This document shows positions 12,671-23,970 of a DNA stretch of 64,000 nucleotides, piece after piece; positions within the stretch are counted from its first letter, which is position 1, and every line of letters begins with the position of its first letter. The DNA comes from Tetradesmus obliquus. Its lineage: Eukaryota; Chlorophyta; Chlorophyceae; Sphaeropleales; Scenedesmaceae. The notes under the pieces are model-generated. The model searched no databases. It was not told where the DNA came from and was given only the letters and a program-made list of their open reading frames with translations. The stretch lies in the NCBI GenBank assembly GCA_030272155.1, contig CP126207.1, positions 1,860,001 to 1,924,000 of the forward strand, written 5' to 3'. The translations under genes and the position numbers were made by a program.

Positions 12671-13788
12671 TCATACACAAACCAGACCTCTGTCACACAG
12701 AAGGCCAACAACTAATGCTTCCAAAACCATTTTCATCAAGAATGTTACACCCATTAGATGCCAAACAGCGCACCTTGCTCCTTGGTGTCCTGGGCCATCT
12801 TGTCAGGGCCGTGCTGCGGGTGTGGCTCGCTGCTGTTGCTGCTGATGGCTGCACACTGCCAGTCCCCTGGCCTGGTACTCCTTGGCAACTCAAATGCGCA
12901 GTGGCCACCAAAAGCCCTAACAGCACTGTCATATAGAACCTCAAACCCACTCTCGGCAAGACCCTTTACAACACACGACCTAACAACACAGAAACCCTGA
13001 ACTGTCACATGAACCCTGGGCGCACCCTGGGCCTTTGCATCTTCAGCCATCTTGTCGGGGCCGTCCTGTGGGTGCGTCTCGCTGCTGTTGCTGCTGATGG
13101 CCACCACGGCAAGGCCCTTGGACTGATGTTCTTTGGCTAGGGCAGCGATGGCACCTGCAGCAGCAGCAGCAGCAGCAGCAGCGATGTCAGCTAGGTCTGT
13201 AAGTATGCAGTGGTCTGGCCACCACTGCCAGGCCCTTGGACTGGTATTCCTTGGCTAGGGCAGCGATGGCACCTGCAGCAGCAGCAGCAGCAGCAGCAGC
13301 AGCACCAAGCATCAGACCAGTATGCCGCCATAGTGCTGGCACAACGCACTCTGGGGCGTCACAGCAGCTAAAGCATCACGCCACTGATTGCACAAGGAGC
13401 AGCTGCAGCTTGAACAGGTCAAAGCAACTGCTTGGCAGCCCAAACTGACTTGAATTCGCACTCAAGCTGCAATCACACCCCTGCTGCCACAGGTACTGCT
13501 ACTGCTGCTGCTGCTGCTGCCTTGAGGTCTCACCCTTGAGCATGACAGTGGTGTGCAGCGGTTGCAGATGAACAAGACTGCTGTCATGATGCTGCTGCTG
13601 TGATGCCGCTGTTGCTGCTGCAGCACTCGTCATTTCTTGAACGCTTGCTGCACTCTCACCCTTGAGCATGACCACAAAAGGGCAGTGGTTGCAGATGAAC
13701 ATTACCAGTGTGGCCTTGGCTCCAGCAGAGGCAGCCGCAAGGCTTATGGTGTTGCCAGTTAGCGGGTCAGGCAGCTGCAACAGCAACA

Positions 13789-13819
<31 letters not shown>

Positions 13820-14738
13820 GACCGTGATGGGTTCACGCTAGCTTGTCAGGTTGATTGCGTGTTGATCTCACCTCACACTCAGGGGCCTGCCAGCATAATT
13901 GTGCAGACCAGCAAACACACCACAACCTGCCACTGCAACACGCTTGCGATCGCAGTTGTGCCTATCCCAGTGTGCCCCACCTCCAACTTGGGCCAGCACA
14001 GGGCGCAAGCACAGGCAAGTGGAAGAGCATGGGTGCAGCAGTTCATCTCTCTCTGCAAACCTCTCCATGCCGTTCTCCCCATAACTCAGCCCCCAGCATT
14101 GTAGCGCCCATATTGTAACAACTCGTATACCGCGCTGTACCAGCAATCAGCACTGAATGCCCTGGCCCGCAGCGCCAGCCGCCCACCCCGTGTGCAACTG
14201 CAACTACTGCCTTGCGCTGGTGGTGCACAGAGAACCAAGTCCCCACCTTGAAGGCTGGCGCCTGTGAGCCATGCCTCCAAACAAAACAACGCACGGGACG
14301 CACAGGGCAAGTAGAAGAATGATGCGCAGTAGTTGATCTTGATGCAGCTGTATATGTTGATGTATTGCAGAGTGCAAACCTCACCTCGAAGGCTGGCGCC
14401 TGTGAGCCAATCTTCAGCTGGGCAGACTCGGTGAGCACCCTGCAGATACCAGAGATGCGGCGCTGGGTGGGGCCCTGCTGCTGCTGCTGCCGCTGCTGCT
14501 GCTTTAGCGCTGCAGACATTGGGGAGGCATGCAGCCACTGGAGTCTACTGCTGCTGCTGATGTTAGCAGGTGCCAGCAGGCTGCTGCTGTGAGCTCTGCA
14601 GATGCCTGGGGTGCGCTGCTGCTGAAACATTGGGTGGTGGTTGCGGGGTGCGACAGCAACGCATGCTGCCTGCTGCTTGCTGCGAGGTGCTGCAGCTGTG
14701 GATGCAGCCGTGAAGCTACGTGGGAAAAGTACGCACAT
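10663..14738 (-). CDS. Thioredoxin-like/redoxin family protein (CxxC, CNHCP type), probably plastid
   Basis: Six phase-consistent exons: 14738-14385, 13774-13660, 13154-13026, 12626-12468, 11083-10990, 10717-10663. They give 301 residues. The first ~100 residues are rich in Ser, Ala and Arg and look like a chloroplast transit peptide. The core starts at IGSQAPAFEL, continues through DPLTGNTISL and carries the redox pair Cys146-Cys149 in MFICNHCPF. VAISSNSSETHPQD and FPYLFDESQAVAKAY follow, and the C-terminus is PDYYGSQIVKK. This order matches the AhpC/TSA-redoxin-like family also found in bacteria. The ATG at 14738 is the first in the open frame. The substrate is unknown. Introns hold many partial exon copies, including the 93-bp array. 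Confidence 0.87.
11043..11510 (-). repeat. Five-copy 93-bp in-frame array containing redoxin exon 5
   Basis: The unit starts recur at 11043, 11136, 11229, 11322 and 11415, exactly 93 bp apart. Each unit holds a TGTGCAG acceptor, the exon start (ADLRVALDAALAGTG) and a 16-residue in-frame spacer (LLEDKHLSCLLNCCAG). Because 93 is 31 codons and no unit contains a stop, the frame is open through all copies (11492-10986). Two degenerate copies lie near 11545-11595 and 11745-11800. Confidence 0.9.
11945..12330 (-). pseudogene. Two decayed copies of redoxin exon 4 (3' half plus donor)
   Basis: Sequences parallel to exon 4 (ADLKLTYHGQFDDARPNNGKP) occur at about 12320-12220 (frameshifted after HHGQFDKP) and about 12075-11950 (in-frame stop after ADLKLT). 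Both end in a CAG|GTG donor. Confidence 0.75.
12760..13280 (-). repeat. Copies of redoxin exon 3
   Basis: Exon 3 (13154-13026) is flanked by a copy of its first half with acceptor at about 13275-13206, and by a decayed copy of its second half at about 12900-12770. The latter reads ISSNSSEPHPQHGPDKM in one frame but has an indel upstream. (CAG)n tracts (plus strand) sit directly on the intron side of both acceptors. Confidence 0.75.
13515..13575 (-). pseudogene. Decayed copy of the redoxin CxxC exon end
   Basis: Minus-strand sequence parallels the end of exon 2 (FICN...VMLKG plus GTGAGA donor), but the second cysteine and proline are lost. Confidence 0.6.
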
Positions 14739-15164
14739 TGTGTCGTGATTGGGGGTGAAGGGAGGCCGGGATCGAAACCGCTGGAGCAGCAGAAGTGGTA
14801 GGGACGCCTTTGGGTTGTTCGCTGGGAACAGGCGCACACGTACGTGATTGTGTTTTGCATACAAACAGATGTTCTGCAGAATTTGCTGGAGAACGGTGAT
14901 AAGTCAAGCGGTTGCAAGTGCAGACGGAACGGTGGCCAGTGGGGGTGACTCAGGTGTCACTGTGAACCTTCCCTGCTCAAGCGCCAGTGCTGAAGTGCTC
15001 CCGCAATTGAATGCGTTGAGTAGTTGAAGTTGAAAGTTGATTGAATACAGTGTGCTAGTTTACCGCGGATCGACTCCCACACACCTACCTGCTGCTCTCG
15101 GCTGCAAGCTCAACCAAATTTGAAACTGAGTAGTACTGGCTAAAGGGATGCTTATAAGCTGAAA
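14739..15164. promoter_or_regulatory. Divergent promoter region, redoxin / GT90
   Basis: This 426-bp spacer between two divergent start codons must hold both promoters. No clear TATA box at a usual distance was seen. The TATAA at 15153-15157 is only 8 bp before the GT90 ATG, too close to be the core promoter of a transcript using that start. Confidence 0.55.
15148..15162 (+). promoter_or_regulatory. Minimal upstream ORF before GT90 start
   Basis: An ATG followed by three codons and TGA ends two bases before the GT90 ATG at 15165. If it is inside the transcript it could dampen or reset initiation. Confidence 0.4.
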
Positions 15165-15832
15165 ATGCGCAGGCAGAGGGCCTGGGCCGCTCTGCAATGG
15201 GCTGTGCTGTGGCATTGCTGGCTGTTGCTTCTGGGGACTGGTGCTGAAGGCCAAATTGTCAATCAAACGACTATATTTAAGGCATTACTGAGGCAGGAGG
15301 TGGGTCTCACTCAGCTGAAGCAGTCGGTAGTGAATGCAAGGCGGGAGCTGGCCACAGCTGCAGCCGACGCCGAAGTCGCAGCAAAATCAAGCGCATCGGA
15401 TTACAATGTTCGTTGACTAGACGCATGATGCAGAACAGCCACTCAAGCAGCAGCATGTGCCAGCTTGCTCTGTCACCAGGAGGCAGAGCTGCCCGACAGT
15501 GGAAGCAACCAGTTCAGCCATTCACGTTTCAACGCATCAAACATCTTTGCAGCCACACCTGCTGAAGAAACGTTGGTTTAGAGCACCATGCAGCACCAGC
15601 CCATGCTGCCACAGCAATTTCAGCAGCAGAAGGATAGCAGCGGACGGCAGCAACAGCGACAGGGAAAGCAGCAATGGCAGCAGCATGTGTGCATGTTCAT
15701 CTGCAAGGCATGTCATGCTTGCAGCTGCTCCGGCGCAGGGCGGCAATGGCAGCATCATCAGTTCCAGCAGCTCAAATTCGGCGCATGCCCAGCAGTATTG
15801 ATGTCAGCAGCTCAACACCTAGCACCGCATTG

Positions 15833-15864
<32 letters not shown>

Positions 15865-18800
15865 GCGGTAGCAGCAGCGTCAGCCCTCTAGCAGGCACAA
15901 GACACACACCAGCTATCCCACATCCTGCATCCATGCACACACATCAGCGCCCTCTGTCCTGCAAGCAAGCAGCTTGAAAGCAACCGCATCCCGGCCACTT
16001 TCTTGCTTGCAGGAACCCACCCCGCCCGGCAAGGTCGAGGTTCTAACATATGCCCCAGGGTTTGAACGGGCGCGGACAGATGCTGACTTGGCGCAGCTGT
16101 TCAGAGACAATCTGGACCCGGACTTGGCGCCCTTCAAGCGCTCCGGAGGCATCAGCATCCAGGAATTCAAGGAGTTTGTGACGGTGAGCGCACCTCTAGC
16201 GTCCTGCAAGCTGTTCAAAGCAGCTTGACTGGTGGCTGTCCTGCAAGCAGCAGCAGCAGCTGCAGCAGCGGCGGCAGCAGCAACAGCAGTGGCAGCGTCT
16301 GACAGGCAAAAGTGCAAGTACTCAGCACAGCATCAGCATGCGGAGGTTGATGGACTTTGTCACAACGAGTAGACCTGTAGTGTCCTATGAGCTGCTGAGT
16401 GTAGTACGTTGCAGCACTTGCAGCATTTGCACGAGCGATGCAGCGCTCTTGCCAAGTGGCACAGCACTACCCAGGACACATAGCAGCCAGGACAGAAGCA
16501 GTAGCAGGGATGGCTGTTTTACAAGCAGCGGCAGCGGCAATGGACAGGCACAGGTACAGGTACAGATACTCAGCAAAGCAGCAGTGTTCAAGACCTCAAG
16601 GACTGAGTGTTGCAGCAGCAGCGTCCTGCAAGCTGCAGCAAGCGGCAGCAGTCGCTTGTGCAGGCTCTCAGGCCTAGGGGTACTCGCCAGGCTGCAGCAG
16701 CAGTGGCTGTTTGTCAGCAGCAGATACAGCAGCGATGGCATCTGTTGCAACAGCGGGGTTATTATTTTGCCGCTGCTGCGCTAACATATAACAGCTAGCC
16801 GCCACCTGCAGCAGCACCAGCAGCACCAGCAGCAGGGACTTCCACACGAGTGCTGTCAACTGCAAGTCCCTAAACATCAACAGCAGCAGCAGAAGCACCC
16901 ACATGCTGCACGCCCTGCTGCTCTTACCGAAACTGTTCATCTGCCACTGCCTGCAATGCTCTTCCTGTGTGGCGCTGCAGACCTTCAACGAGGCGGTGCC
17001 CAAGCATGAGCTGGCAAGTCCTCTGCTGCACCCTTTCCTCTCCTTACTATCATGCGGCTCTCACCGTGCATTTCTGCCCCTGCCTGCAACTCTCATTACT
17101 TGTGCAGACCTTCAACGAGGCGGTGCCCAAGCATGAGCTAGGCGAGGGCAACGCTGGGCTGGTGGTGGTGCGCAACGGCTCAGTGCAGGTGAGAGGGGTT
17201 CAGCAGTTCCCGCTAAAGCCCGCAGCATTCAAACTATAGCAGGGCTGGTGGTGGTGCGCAACGGCTCAGTGCAGGCGAGGGCAGCACAGCATATCACAAA
17301 GCACAGCAACACTTTAGGCGCAGCACAGCATCATCCAGCGGCTTGGTGCAGGTGAGGGTGGCTGGTGGTGGTGCGCAACGGCTCAGTGCAGGCGAGGGGC
17401 GCAGGACGCATCAAGTGCAGCAAATAGCAGTTGTATCACTGATATACATGCACGCATGTAGACATGCACGCATGTAGACATGCACGCATGTAGACATGCA
17501 CGCATGTAGACATGCACGCATGTAGACATGCCAAGCAACAAACACATGCTGTGAGTGCATGTAACCAACTTGGGGTCCAACCACTGCAAGTGTTACTCTG
17601 CTATTCCTGCCCTGTGCTGATCAGCGGGCTGGGTGGCACTGCTGCTTGCTATGCTGTGCTGCGCTTATGTTCCGTAAACAACACACTGAACCCCAATCAA
17701 ACATCACATACAACCTATCCTGCGCCATGCACGCCGCAGGTGCACTGGCTGCGTGGCGGCGACAACCACTGGCGCTTTGCGTGCATCAAGGCCGCAGTTG
17801 AGTCAGCGCGCAGTCTAAGGTTCCCGGACTCTGCCTTCATCGTGAACATTGACGACTTCCCCATCTGCAAGGAGGGCCGCTGCCCGCTGCCGGTGTTCAC
17901 CAACTACAAGAAGTGGCGGGGCGGCAAGAACCTGGACACAAATGAAGTGCTGTTCCCGGTGAGTGGCTGCAAGGTTTTTTGTGCTTTGAGGATCAGGGGC
18001 GCTGGCTGCTGCCGGCATTTGATGATTATTGGTATAAGGTGGCAAGAACCTGGACACAAACGAGGTGCTGTTCCCGGTGAGCGGCTGGGTCATGTGTAGT
18101 GTGCTGTGTGGTGGCGTACGATGCAACAATTCTGGACTCGACAAGCGGCAGCCATGCGGAATGCTCCTGCTGCCTGCCCTGCCTGGTGAGACACCTCTAA
18201 TGCCAGCTCCTGCCCTGCCCTGTTGCTCCACCTGGCATCTGTTGACTGTCCTGCTGCCTGCCAGGCGCTCAACCAAAGTAATAAGAATGCATAATGATAC
18301 ATCCTACAACATACATCTTGCAAGACTGAAACATTGGTTGCAAGTCTGGGACTGCAGCGCACGTGTGTACAGGTTGTCGACGGGCATTTGTAGCCCTTTT
18401 TGACCATGGTCATGCTGTGCGTTGTGCAGGTGTTCAACCACCACTACGAGGACCTGTATGTGTTCCCCTGGGAGCGCAAGCGCCCCAAGGCCTTCATGCG
18501 CGCCAGCCAGCAGGTGCGCAGCCAGCAGGGCAGTCATCATTACTTAATTAACAATCACGCCATAGCATCAATGCCATCGGGCCCGCGCCCCACTAGACTC
18601 CAGCACCGCAGTGCCTACAGCAGCAGCAGCTGCCAGCCTGGCACATGCCAAAGCTCAACCTGCACGGATCTGTGGCTGTGTGGCTTGACTGAGTGAGGTG
18701 CATGCGGTATGTGGTCATGTTGATCACGCTTTGATGCCATCTGTCTGACGCAGTGTGTGCTTTGTGTGTGCTGTGCATGCGCTCACACATGCAGGGCTGC

Positions 18801-21039
18801 ATGCCCGCCAACTCCAGCCGCGCAGTGCTGGCGGTCACATCGGAGTACCACCCGCAGCAGCTGGACCTGGGCATCACTCGCATCGACGGCTCGGACAAGC
18901 ACTTTTTGAAGTTCAGGTGGGCCTTGTTTGTCTGTATATGCGTTTAAGCTCAAGTGTAGTACCGCCAGCAGCAGCTGGAGCTGGGCGTCACTTGCATTGA
19001 TGGGTCTGACAAGCACTTGCTCAAGTTCAGGTGGGCACAAAGTTTTTTTCTCTGGCAGTCTCATGTGTGATTTTGAGCAGATGTGCTTTGGCGGCAGTGA
19101 ACTGGGTAGCGTCAGTGGCTGAAATCGCGTCCTTGCGTTCAGGTGAGGTGGGGGTAGCACCATCAGGTTTGGCAGTGCAGGCTGTGCGAGCAGCGAGGAC
19201 TGTGCCAAGTAATATTTTTGGGCAGCACCTGCTGCTTGGCAGTACTAACTTCACACGCCGCCGCCGCTGCTGCTGCTGCTGCTGCTGCTGCTGTGTGGTG
19301 CCGCTGCAGGTTCAGCAAGGCTGGCTTTGTGTCCATTGAGGACCACACCAAGTGGAAGTACCTGCTGTCCGCTGACGGCTGCTGACAATGACAAACCTTG
19401 CATGCTGCTGCCGCTGCAGGTTCAGCAAGGCAGGCTTTGTGTCCATCGAGGACCACGCCAAGTGGAAGTACCTGCTGTCCGCTGACGGCTGCGTGGCGCA
19501 GACGCGGCTGGTGAAGGTGATGCTGGCCAACAGCGTGGTGCTGAAAGAAGAAAGCGACTGGATCGAGTACTACTACAGGTGCGTGTGGTGCTGTGGTTTG
19601 GGGTATTGTGACGGGCTTGGGGGCTCCTGGTTGCTAAAGAGAAGTGTAATAGGATCCAGTACTACTTCAGGTGAGGATTGTTAGGGTTCAGCAAACCTTG
19701 AGGATTGAGGGTTAAGGGTTGGGGTGTATGGTGGAGGTGCTGGTGAAGGTGATGCTGGCCAACAGCGTGGTGCTGAAAGAGGAGAGCGACTGGATCGAGT
19801 ACTACGACAGGTGCGGGTGGTTTAGGGTTCAACTTCAGGATGATTTCAGAGTGTAGGGTTGGGGTGATTGGTCAGGGTGCTGGTCAAGGTGCGGCCGGCC
19901 AACAGCGTGGTGCTGAAAGAGGAGTCCGACTGGATACAGCACAGGCGCGGGTGGTTATAGTTCAGGGCACATCACAGGCCATGAATGCACACACAAAGAC
20001 AATCTAAACGCCCCCCACATTCACCCCACTCATTGCACCTGCAGGTCGCTCAAGCCGTGGAAGCACTATGCTCCTTTCAGGGCCGGGCCTGATGCTGGCG
20101 AGCAGGTCAATTTTGAACCACTGATGATACCACACACAACCACTCACACGCACGGAACCCTGCAATGCACCTTGCACACACGCTGAACCCTGCAGGTCGC
20201 TCAAGCCGCGGAAGCACTACGAGCCCTTCAGGGCCGGGTTCACGGCATATCGCAGCTCACAAATGCACCCACAAACCACTTATATGTTGGCCCACTCATT
20301 GCTCCTGCAGGTCGCTCAAGCCGTGGAAGCACTATGCTCCTTTCAGGGCCGGGATGACGGCATATCACAGCTCACAAAAGCACACACAACTGCAACCTAA
20401 AGCCCTCCACTCATTGCACCTGCAGGTCGCTCAAGCCGTGGAAGCACTACGCGCCGTTCAGGGCCGGGCCTGATGCTGGCGAGCAGGTCATCGGGCTGGT
20501 GCAGCACCTGGAGGCACATGAGAGCAAGGCACGCGCAATTGCATCAGAGGCGCAGCACTGGGCCTACAGGTGTGGTTTGCAGGATGTGTTTACATTACTT
20601 GCAGCTATTCGCGCTGGTGTGTGACTTGCAATGCTGATTCTTGGGTGTCTGACTTTGTTGTTGCTGCCCGCTGGCCCCCCCCCCCCCCCCCCCGCAGGTA
20701 CCTGTCTCAGTACCCGCGCCTGCTGTACTTCAGGCGTCAGCTGCTGGAGTACAACAAGCTCTTCAAGGGCGGCATGGAGGCCTGGGTGGCGGCAGGTGAG
20801 GGCTGCAGCATTCACCTAGAATAAAAGACTTGCACAGCTCTGAACTCCTTCTCCAAACAAAGCTGCCACAGTTAAAGGTCCATGCCTGCGCACTTGCTGG
20901 CGCTGTCACACCTTCAGTGGCTACGGCACGATGCCGAAGTGTCCGCTGCTGCTGCTGCTGCCGCTGCAGGCGGCCCTAAGGAGCTGGTAGGCCATGAGCT
21001 GGCAGCAGCCCTGCGCCACTCAGTTGCTCTGACACTCAC

Positions 21040-21107
<68 letters not shown>

Positions 21108-21357
21108 AGGCGGCCCTGAGGAGCTGGTGGGTCACGAGCTGGCAGCAGCCAAGCGGCGCGCCCACACGCGGCTGGCGGCAGCACACCTGCACCTGCGCCG
21201 CATTGCGCGCAAGTCAGCGATGCGGCTACAGCACGCAGACCAGGGCGGTGCAGCTGCCCTGGCCAGCAGCAGCAGCAGCAGCAGTGGCAGCAGCAGCAGC
21301 GAAGAGCAGCAGGGGCTGCTGCAGCGGCAGCAGCACTTCTGGCTGGGGCATGGGTGA
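15165..21357 (+). CDS. GT90 (CAP10-like) glycosyltransferase, type II membrane protein
   Basis: Ten exons: 15165-15407, 16013-16183, 17108-17188, 17740-17958, 18430-18513, 18795-18916, 19420-19578, 20426-20569, 20698-20795, 21110-21357. They give 522 residues. An N-terminal signal anchor (about 9-28) is followed by a stem and a GT90 core. The core has FIVNIDDFP, TSEYHPQQLDLGITRIDGSD, then HAKWKYLLSADG (319 on), SVVLKEESDW and LKPWKHYAPF (362 on). The last two match the conserved CAP10/O-glucosyltransferase C-terminal signature. The C-terminal exon is Ser/Gln-rich and less conserved. A Golgi/ER sugar transferase role is expected from the family; donor and acceptor are unknown. The exon 1 donor (GTTCGT) is non-standard and is the weakest join. 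Confidence 0.87.
16970..17395 (+). repeat. Partial copies on both sides of GT90 exon 3
   Basis: A copy of acceptor plus first half (TFNEAVPKHEL) lies at 16975-17014. Copies of the second half (GLVVVRNGSVQ) lie at about 17240-17275 and 17355-17392. The true exon 3 (17108-17188) is the only one with both halves. Confidence 0.8.
17448..17530 (+). repeat. 16-bp minisatellite
   Basis: Five near-perfect tandem copies of ACATGCACGCATGTAG in GT90 intron 3. Confidence 0.9.
18000..18080 (+). repeat. Copy of GT90 exon 4 end plus donor
   Basis: Positions of about 18038-18078 repeat the exon 4 end (GGKNLDTNEVLFP) and its GTGAGC donor. Confidence 0.8.
18960..19060 (+). repeat. Copy of GT90 exon 6 end plus donor
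   Basis: Parallel to exon 6 (QQLDLGITRIDGSDKHFLKF), this stretch reads QQLELGVTCIDGSDKHLLKF and ends in CAG|GTGGGC. The exon body upstream is missing. Confidence 0.75.
19260..19400 (+). repeat. Partial copy of GT90 exon 7 start, with (CTG)n acceptor tract
   Basis: A (CTG)n run, CAG and then FSKAGFVSIEDHTKWKYLLSADGC followed by a stop. The complete exon with the same start lies at 19420. A cassette use would truncate the protein. Confidence 0.8.
19735..19955 (+). repeat. Two copies of GT90 exon 7 end plus donor
   Basis: VKVMLANSVVLKEESDWIEYYD with a GTGCGG donor at about 19743-19815, and a more diverged copy at about 19877-19945. Confidence 0.75.
20035..20370 (+). repeat. Three extra copies of GT90 exon 8 start
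   Basis: CTGCAG|GTCGCTCAAGCCG followed by SLKPWKHYAPFRAG occurs at about 20041, 20191 and 20307, before the true exon 8 at 20426. All have a good acceptor; only the last runs on to a complete exon. Confidence 0.85.
20675..20693 (+). repeat. C19 homopolymer at acceptor of GT90 exon 9
   Basis: Nineteen C directly precede GCAG|G, acting as the polypyrimidine tract. Confidence 0.9.
21042..21109 (+). repeat. (CTG)n CAG acceptor tract of GT90 exon 10
   Basis: About 22 CTG repeats end in CTGCAG|GCGGCC, so the microsatellite abuts the splice junction. A diverged copy of the same exon start, with a shorter repeat, lies at about 20944-21005. Confidence 0.85.
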
Positions 21358-21744
21358 GGCTGTTGCAGCTGTGGCTGCGGCTGTGGCTGCTTCCAGCTGC
21401 GCTGGCAGTTGCAGATCGGAGTGTGTGCTCTGCTCTGTGGCAGCAGCATGCGGGTGGATGAGCCGTTCCAGAGCAGCGCAGCGCTGCCATTTGCAGCCAG
21501 CAGATGCTGCCGCAGGCATGCGTGGAAGCAGCTTGCAGATGCAAATCAGCCATGCAGCCTGCACTGCTCCATCTTGCAGATGGCGGTGCAGGCATCGATC
21601 AGCAGCAGCAGCAACTTAACTGCATGTTGGTTGCCGCCTGGCTTTGCGTGTGCAGTGTTGCGGCTGATGTTGCTTGGCAGGTTGTATATGGGGGGTCTTT
21701 CAAATGAAGTGGTTGCTCAGAACCTTCGGAAAACTATCATTGCC

Positions 21745-21749
21745 TGTAA
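21745..21749 (+). terminator. Candidate TGTAA polyadenylation signal (GT90)
   Basis: First TGTAA on the plus strand noticed after the GT90 stop, 388 nt downstream. Confidence 0.45.
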
Positions 21750-21864
21750 GCAGCCCTTAGCAGAGTGTTGTATGGAAGTTGTTTGGGGTTCAGGCCAACA
21801 GCAGCCGCATCAGCAGGTGCGCATCTCTGGCAGCAGCATGGTAGCATTCAGCGAGGATTGAGGC

Positions 21865-22440
21865 AGCAGGATGCATTGTGTTGCACGACTGCTGTGGTTG
21901 ATGCTGCTGGCAGCTCGAGACAGGCCTCGCCCTGTGGCAGGGTGCTGGGAGTGGTGTTGCTGCCACAGCACCTTTGACTTTGACTGCCAGTCTGCAGGCC
22001 AACAGCAGCGGCATCAGCAGCTGGGGCATCTCTGGCAGCACATGTCTGTCCCAGGCAGCAGCGTGTGGCGGTGGCAGCAGGGAGTGAGGCAGCAGGATGC
22101 ATCGTCCGGGTGTGTCGGCGCTGCAGCTGCTGTGGTTGATGCTGCCGGCAGCTCGGGACAGGCTCTGCCCTGTGGCGGTGTGCTGGGAGTGGGGGTGCTG
22201 TCACACGCATGTATCTTTGGCTGCACATGTCTGTCTCTGGCATCAGCGTGTGGTGGCAACAGGCAGTGAGGCAGCAAGATGCATCGTGCGGGTGTGTCGG
22301 CGCTGCAGCTGCTGTGGTTGATGCTGCCGGCAGCTCGGGACAGGCCCTGCCCTGTGGCAGGGTGCTGAGAGTGGGGGTGCTGTGATAGCACGTTCGACTT
22401 CTGACTGCAAATCTGCAGGATGATAGAGCAGGTTCTCGTC
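21865..22440. repeat. ~185-bp diverged tandem repeat, three copies
   Basis: A block running from about GAGGCAGCAGGATGCATCGT through GATGCTGCCGGCAGCTCG to GGGGTGCTGTCACA recurs near 21865, 22085 and 22270. It lies between two convergent genes and its role is unknown. It may be intronic if the exon at 22493-23106 is real. Confidence 0.65.
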
Positions 22441-22492
22441 GCACAATGCTGGTGCAACATCCTGTCGGCAGCAGATGTGCCTGTGGCGTAGG

Positions 22493-23106
22493 TTAGCTGG
22501 TTTTCTGGCGTGGAGGCTGGGCATCTGTCATTTCAGAAATCAGGTTTAGGTCGAGGGTCTGTGGTGCTGTGGTGCATCCCGTGTTGCTTGCAGCGTGCAG
22601 CTGCTGGTGATTGAGTGGCCTGTACTGATACTCAAAGCAGCTGCGATAATGTTGTATAAGGATTTTTTTGCATTGCGTCGAGTTATGTTGCGTTCGAGGT
22701 GGCTTCACATGAGGGGAGGCATCATGTGGCTGTACAGCTGCTGGGGCTGGTTGGGAAGGCGTGATCGGCAATGATGGTTTTGATGCATGCTGCTGCAGCA
22801 GCATGTTTTCATTGGTGACAGGAACAGTGCGCAGCAGTGCAAGTCTGCGCTCTAGAGCACTTGGATGGATGAGTGCGGCAGCACTGCAAAGTGCTGGAAT
22901 CCCATTGTCAAGCTGGCTGAGCTGGTTGCATCTGTTTTTGGCACCAGGAGGTGAATGGCTCGGGCTGTTTGCTTGCAGTGCGCTCGACTTTGGTTGGCGG
23001 CTGCTGGCATGTTCATCAGACTGCATGGATTGTGCCAACTGGGTGGCTGCCACTGCATCAATGGCACCGCAGGGCGGCGCATTGGTGAATTCATTGGCTG
23101 CCTAAA
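22493..23106 (-). CDS. Possible exon of an unrecognised protein
   Basis: An open minus-strand frame of about 204 codons follows a TTTTTAG acceptor-like site and ends in a stop at 22493. The composition (SQLDNGIPALCSA, LISEMTDAQPPRQ) is not simple repeat. I recognise no domain, and neither a start codon nor a matching upstream exon could be fixed. It could equally be non-coding between the convergent GT90 and prohibitin genes. Confidence 0.25.
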
Positions 23107-23472
23107 AAGACGAATTGATACGGCTCGTGTCTGTTGGTGACGCTTGCAAGGAAGCCTCAAGCTCCTCAACAGTCGCTGGATGCCAAGTGAAGGCTCATTG
23201 AAGCCTTCGGCCACGGCGTGGCGGCTGAGATCTCAGGGTCCAGACTCTTAGATTTGAGATGGCTGCTCGGCAAAGATCAGAACACTTGTACCCTTCGATT
23301 TACGTCCACATCTCAGACACGAACTGCTCTCACAGGCCGGTGCCAAACTGCCAGCTGTCTGCCAGCTGCTATGGTAAGCACATCATGTGCCACTTGGTGA
23401 TTCAAAATGTTACCACTGCCACACCAATTGCCGCTCAATACCTGCTGGCACCATCCATTTCAACAACATCCG

Positions 23473-23515
<43 letters not shown>

Positions 23516-23970
23516 GAGGTTCCGCAACATTGCCAGCACAGATGCAAGCACAGAAACAACCATCAACATCAGACGTGTTTGAACATCCCATGATGAAGTA
23601 TGTACACTCACATGTATCCTTGTAGGTGCATGCAGCACAAACGCCAATGCCCACTAAGATGAACAGTAAGAGCTGTGACAACCAGGCGACAACGTGCAAC
23701 ACACACAACCCAACAACCACAACCACAAACCCTTGCACACCGCTTCCTTGCATAGAGCGGCCGTCTGCTTAGACACAATGCAAATCTAGACCATTTCATG
23801 CTGCTGCTGCGGCTCCTTCAGCTGCTGCTGCGTCTGCAGCGTTTACTTGTTAGCGCCGCAAGATCTGCAGCTCGTCGCCGCCGCTGCTGCTGCCGCTGCT
23901 CCGCTGCTACAGTACTTGTTGGCACCGCGGATGTGCAGCTCTCTGCCGCCGCTGCTCTGCTGCTGCCGCG
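23107..23970. other. Prohibitin downstream region
   Basis: Contains a (CTG)n tract (about 23475-23513). Near 23910-23935 and 23845-23870 are two diverged copies of the last prohibitin codons (GANK stop). No independent gene supported. Confidence 0.5.
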
